From assembly GCA_026417415.1 (NCBI GenBank), contig JAOADG010000014.1, forward strand, positions 1 to 15,586: a DNA stretch of 15,586 nt. The letters are read 5' to 3'. The DNA comes from a bacterium (lineage in GTDB: Bacteria; Electryoneota; JAOADG01). The notes under the pieces were generated by a model. The model was given only the letters and a program-made list of their open reading frames with translations. It was not told where the DNA came from and ran no database searches. How positions within the stretch are numbered: position 1 is the stretch's first letter; each line of letters opens with the position of its first letter. Shown here one piece after another: positions 14,830 to 15,586 of the stretch. Both the position numbers and the translations under genes were made by a program.

Positions 14830-15417
14830 TTAGATTAAATGAACTTGTAAGATGGTGTTTCCTATTTTGATTTCATCTTTATCGTGCAACAGAAATGCGG
14901 TATCGCTAATATCTACACCGTTTACATAGGTTCCATTGGTAGAAAAATTGTCTTTGATTTTCAGTTGTCCGTTCTGAAAACGAATTTGTGCATGCTTTCC
15001 GGATACCAACACGTCAGGCAAAACGATATCATTGTCCGCATCCCGTCCAATGCTCATCTTGCCCTCGCGGAGTTTGAAATCCTCTCCCGAAGGGTTCCAA
15101 GTAAAAGTTACCAACCAGCCCACCAATTTGGCTTCTTTTTGCGGTACAGCCCCCGATTTGCTGGCAAAAGGATCGGAGGATTCAGGCGGCATAATTACCG
15201 TCTTCCCTTGGGCTACTGGTCCTGCAGGGGAAGCAGAAGGAGGAGGTACAATTTGGGTTTTACCAGAAATTTCAGAAGGTGGTACCGCAGGCGATTGGGG
15301 CGCAGAAGGCGAATCGACCATCGTCGGAGCATTCAAAGGATACTTGGGACAAAAAGGGCACTCCTTTAGTTCAGATAGATAACGATGACCATTAGGACAA
15401 ATCTTAGATGATTCCAT
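14830..15417 (-). CDS. Zinc-ribbon FHA-domain protein
   Basis: A 195-residue soluble adaptor and the first gene of the operon within the window. The N-terminal metal site is C7-x3-H11-x8-C20-x2-C23 (CPNGHRY and ECPFC), a form often fused to FHA domains. A disordered Pro/Ser/Ala linker (about 28-95) contains three threonines in similar settings: PTMVD (T32), KTQIV (T54) and KTVIM (T73), possible kinase targets. The FHA domain spans about 105-190: GR 124-125, S139-x2-H142, NG 161-162. I chose ATG at 15417, which has AGAGGAG with six-base spacing and places the zinc site at the N-terminus; the longer frame up to 15525 starts with TTG and adds a hydrophobic stretch unlike the family. Confidence 0.9.
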   Translation of the reverse strand: MESSKICPNGHRYLSELKECPFCPKYPLNAPTMVDSPSAPQSPAVPPSEISGKTQIVPPPSASPAGPVAQGKTVIMPPESSDPFASKSGAVPQKEAKLVGWLVTFTWNPSGEDFKLREGKMSIGRDADNDIVLPDVLVSGKHAQIRFQNGQLKIKDNFSTNGTYVNGVDISDTAFLLHDKDEIKIGNTILQVHLI

Positions 15418-15423
15418 AGCGAA

Positions 15424-15430
15424 CTCCTCT
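15424..15430 (-). promoter_or_regulatory. Ribosome-binding site deciding the FHA adaptor start
   Basis: AGAGGAG on the minus strand six bases before ATG 15417. It argues against the longer frame beginning at 15525. Confidence 0.7.
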
Positions 15431-15586
15431 ATTGAATTCATAGAAAAAGAAGAAACCTGAAGAATAAATAGATAGTATTGTTTGATTGAAAATCGCAAAA
15501 TAAAAAAGAAACTTTCGCAATGCAATCCATTGAAACAATAGAACCATTTTTTTCCAAATCCTTCTTTTCTCTTAGAGTTGAAGCGT
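15431..15586 (-). promoter_or_regulatory. Upstream leader of the operon, probable promoter region
   Basis: About 155 AT-rich bases before the first gene, the longest stretch here without coding evidence. On the minus strand it has T-runs and a TTGCGA near 15492-15497 followed about 15-18 bases later by TACTAT/TATCTA-like sequence, a weak promoter candidate. No clear hairpin, operator or terminator was found. It may include the end of an upstream gene outside the window. Confidence 0.3.

Noticed and set aside
1330-15417. Type VI secretion post-translational control locus (PpkA/PppA/Fha)
   Set aside because: The kinase, phosphatase and FHA set is similar in logic, but no Tss structural gene (ClpV, VipA/B, IcmF, VgrG, Hcp) is found.

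Overview
The window is a single-direction block: every credible gene lies on the minus strand, so the operon reads from about 15417 down to the left edge. Gaps between genes are mostly 2-35 bp, with 4-bp and 20-bp overlaps, and most starts have strong GGAG/AGGAGG ribosome-binding sites. I see no convincing internal terminator. The organism is a bacterium of moderate GC content, probably diderm: there is a lipoprotein, a periplasmic-type M48 peptidase and an OmpA-like peptidoglycan-binding protein. The style (many Hanks-type kinases, FHA, Sel1, LEA14, CD225 and DUF2752 proteins) would fit a Bacteroidota/Chlorobiota-like or other environmental lineage, but no marker gene allows assignment.

Layout in transcription order. 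(1) 15417-11989, signalling core: a zinc-ribbon FHA protein, a secreted/anchored vWA protein with a cytoplasmic FHA domain, and a PPM-family phosphatase with a membrane anchor. (2) 11977-9188: two Ser/Thr kinases, one with a transmembrane helix and extracytoplasmic Sel1 repeats, one with a polytopic C-terminus. (3) 9176-6653, envelope genes: zinc-ribbon CD225/dispanin protein, DUF2752 membrane protein, M48 metallopeptidase, tandem LEA14/WHy lipoprotein. (4) 6624-4368: an AT-rich pair resembling ZorA/ZorB (MotA/MotB-type ion-driven motor with a long coiled-coil tail), followed by a 108-bp remnant of the LEA gene 3' end. (5) 4203-1: zinc-ribbon DUF2569-like membrane protein, FHA-FHA-ABC exporter of the Mycobacterium Rv1747 type, and a third kinase with Sel1 repeats that runs off the left edge.

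Together the genes form a complete phospho-threonine circuit: writers (three kinases), eraser (PPM) and readers (four FHA domains in three proteins), wired to membrane outputs (ABC exporter, possibly the motor pair) and envelope proteins. The most striking observations are the ZorAB-like pair embedded without ZorC/D/E, its bracketing by two copies of the LEA gene 3' end, and a 98-bp perfectly identical stretch covering only the activation segment of two otherwise diverged kinases, which looks like local gene conversion.
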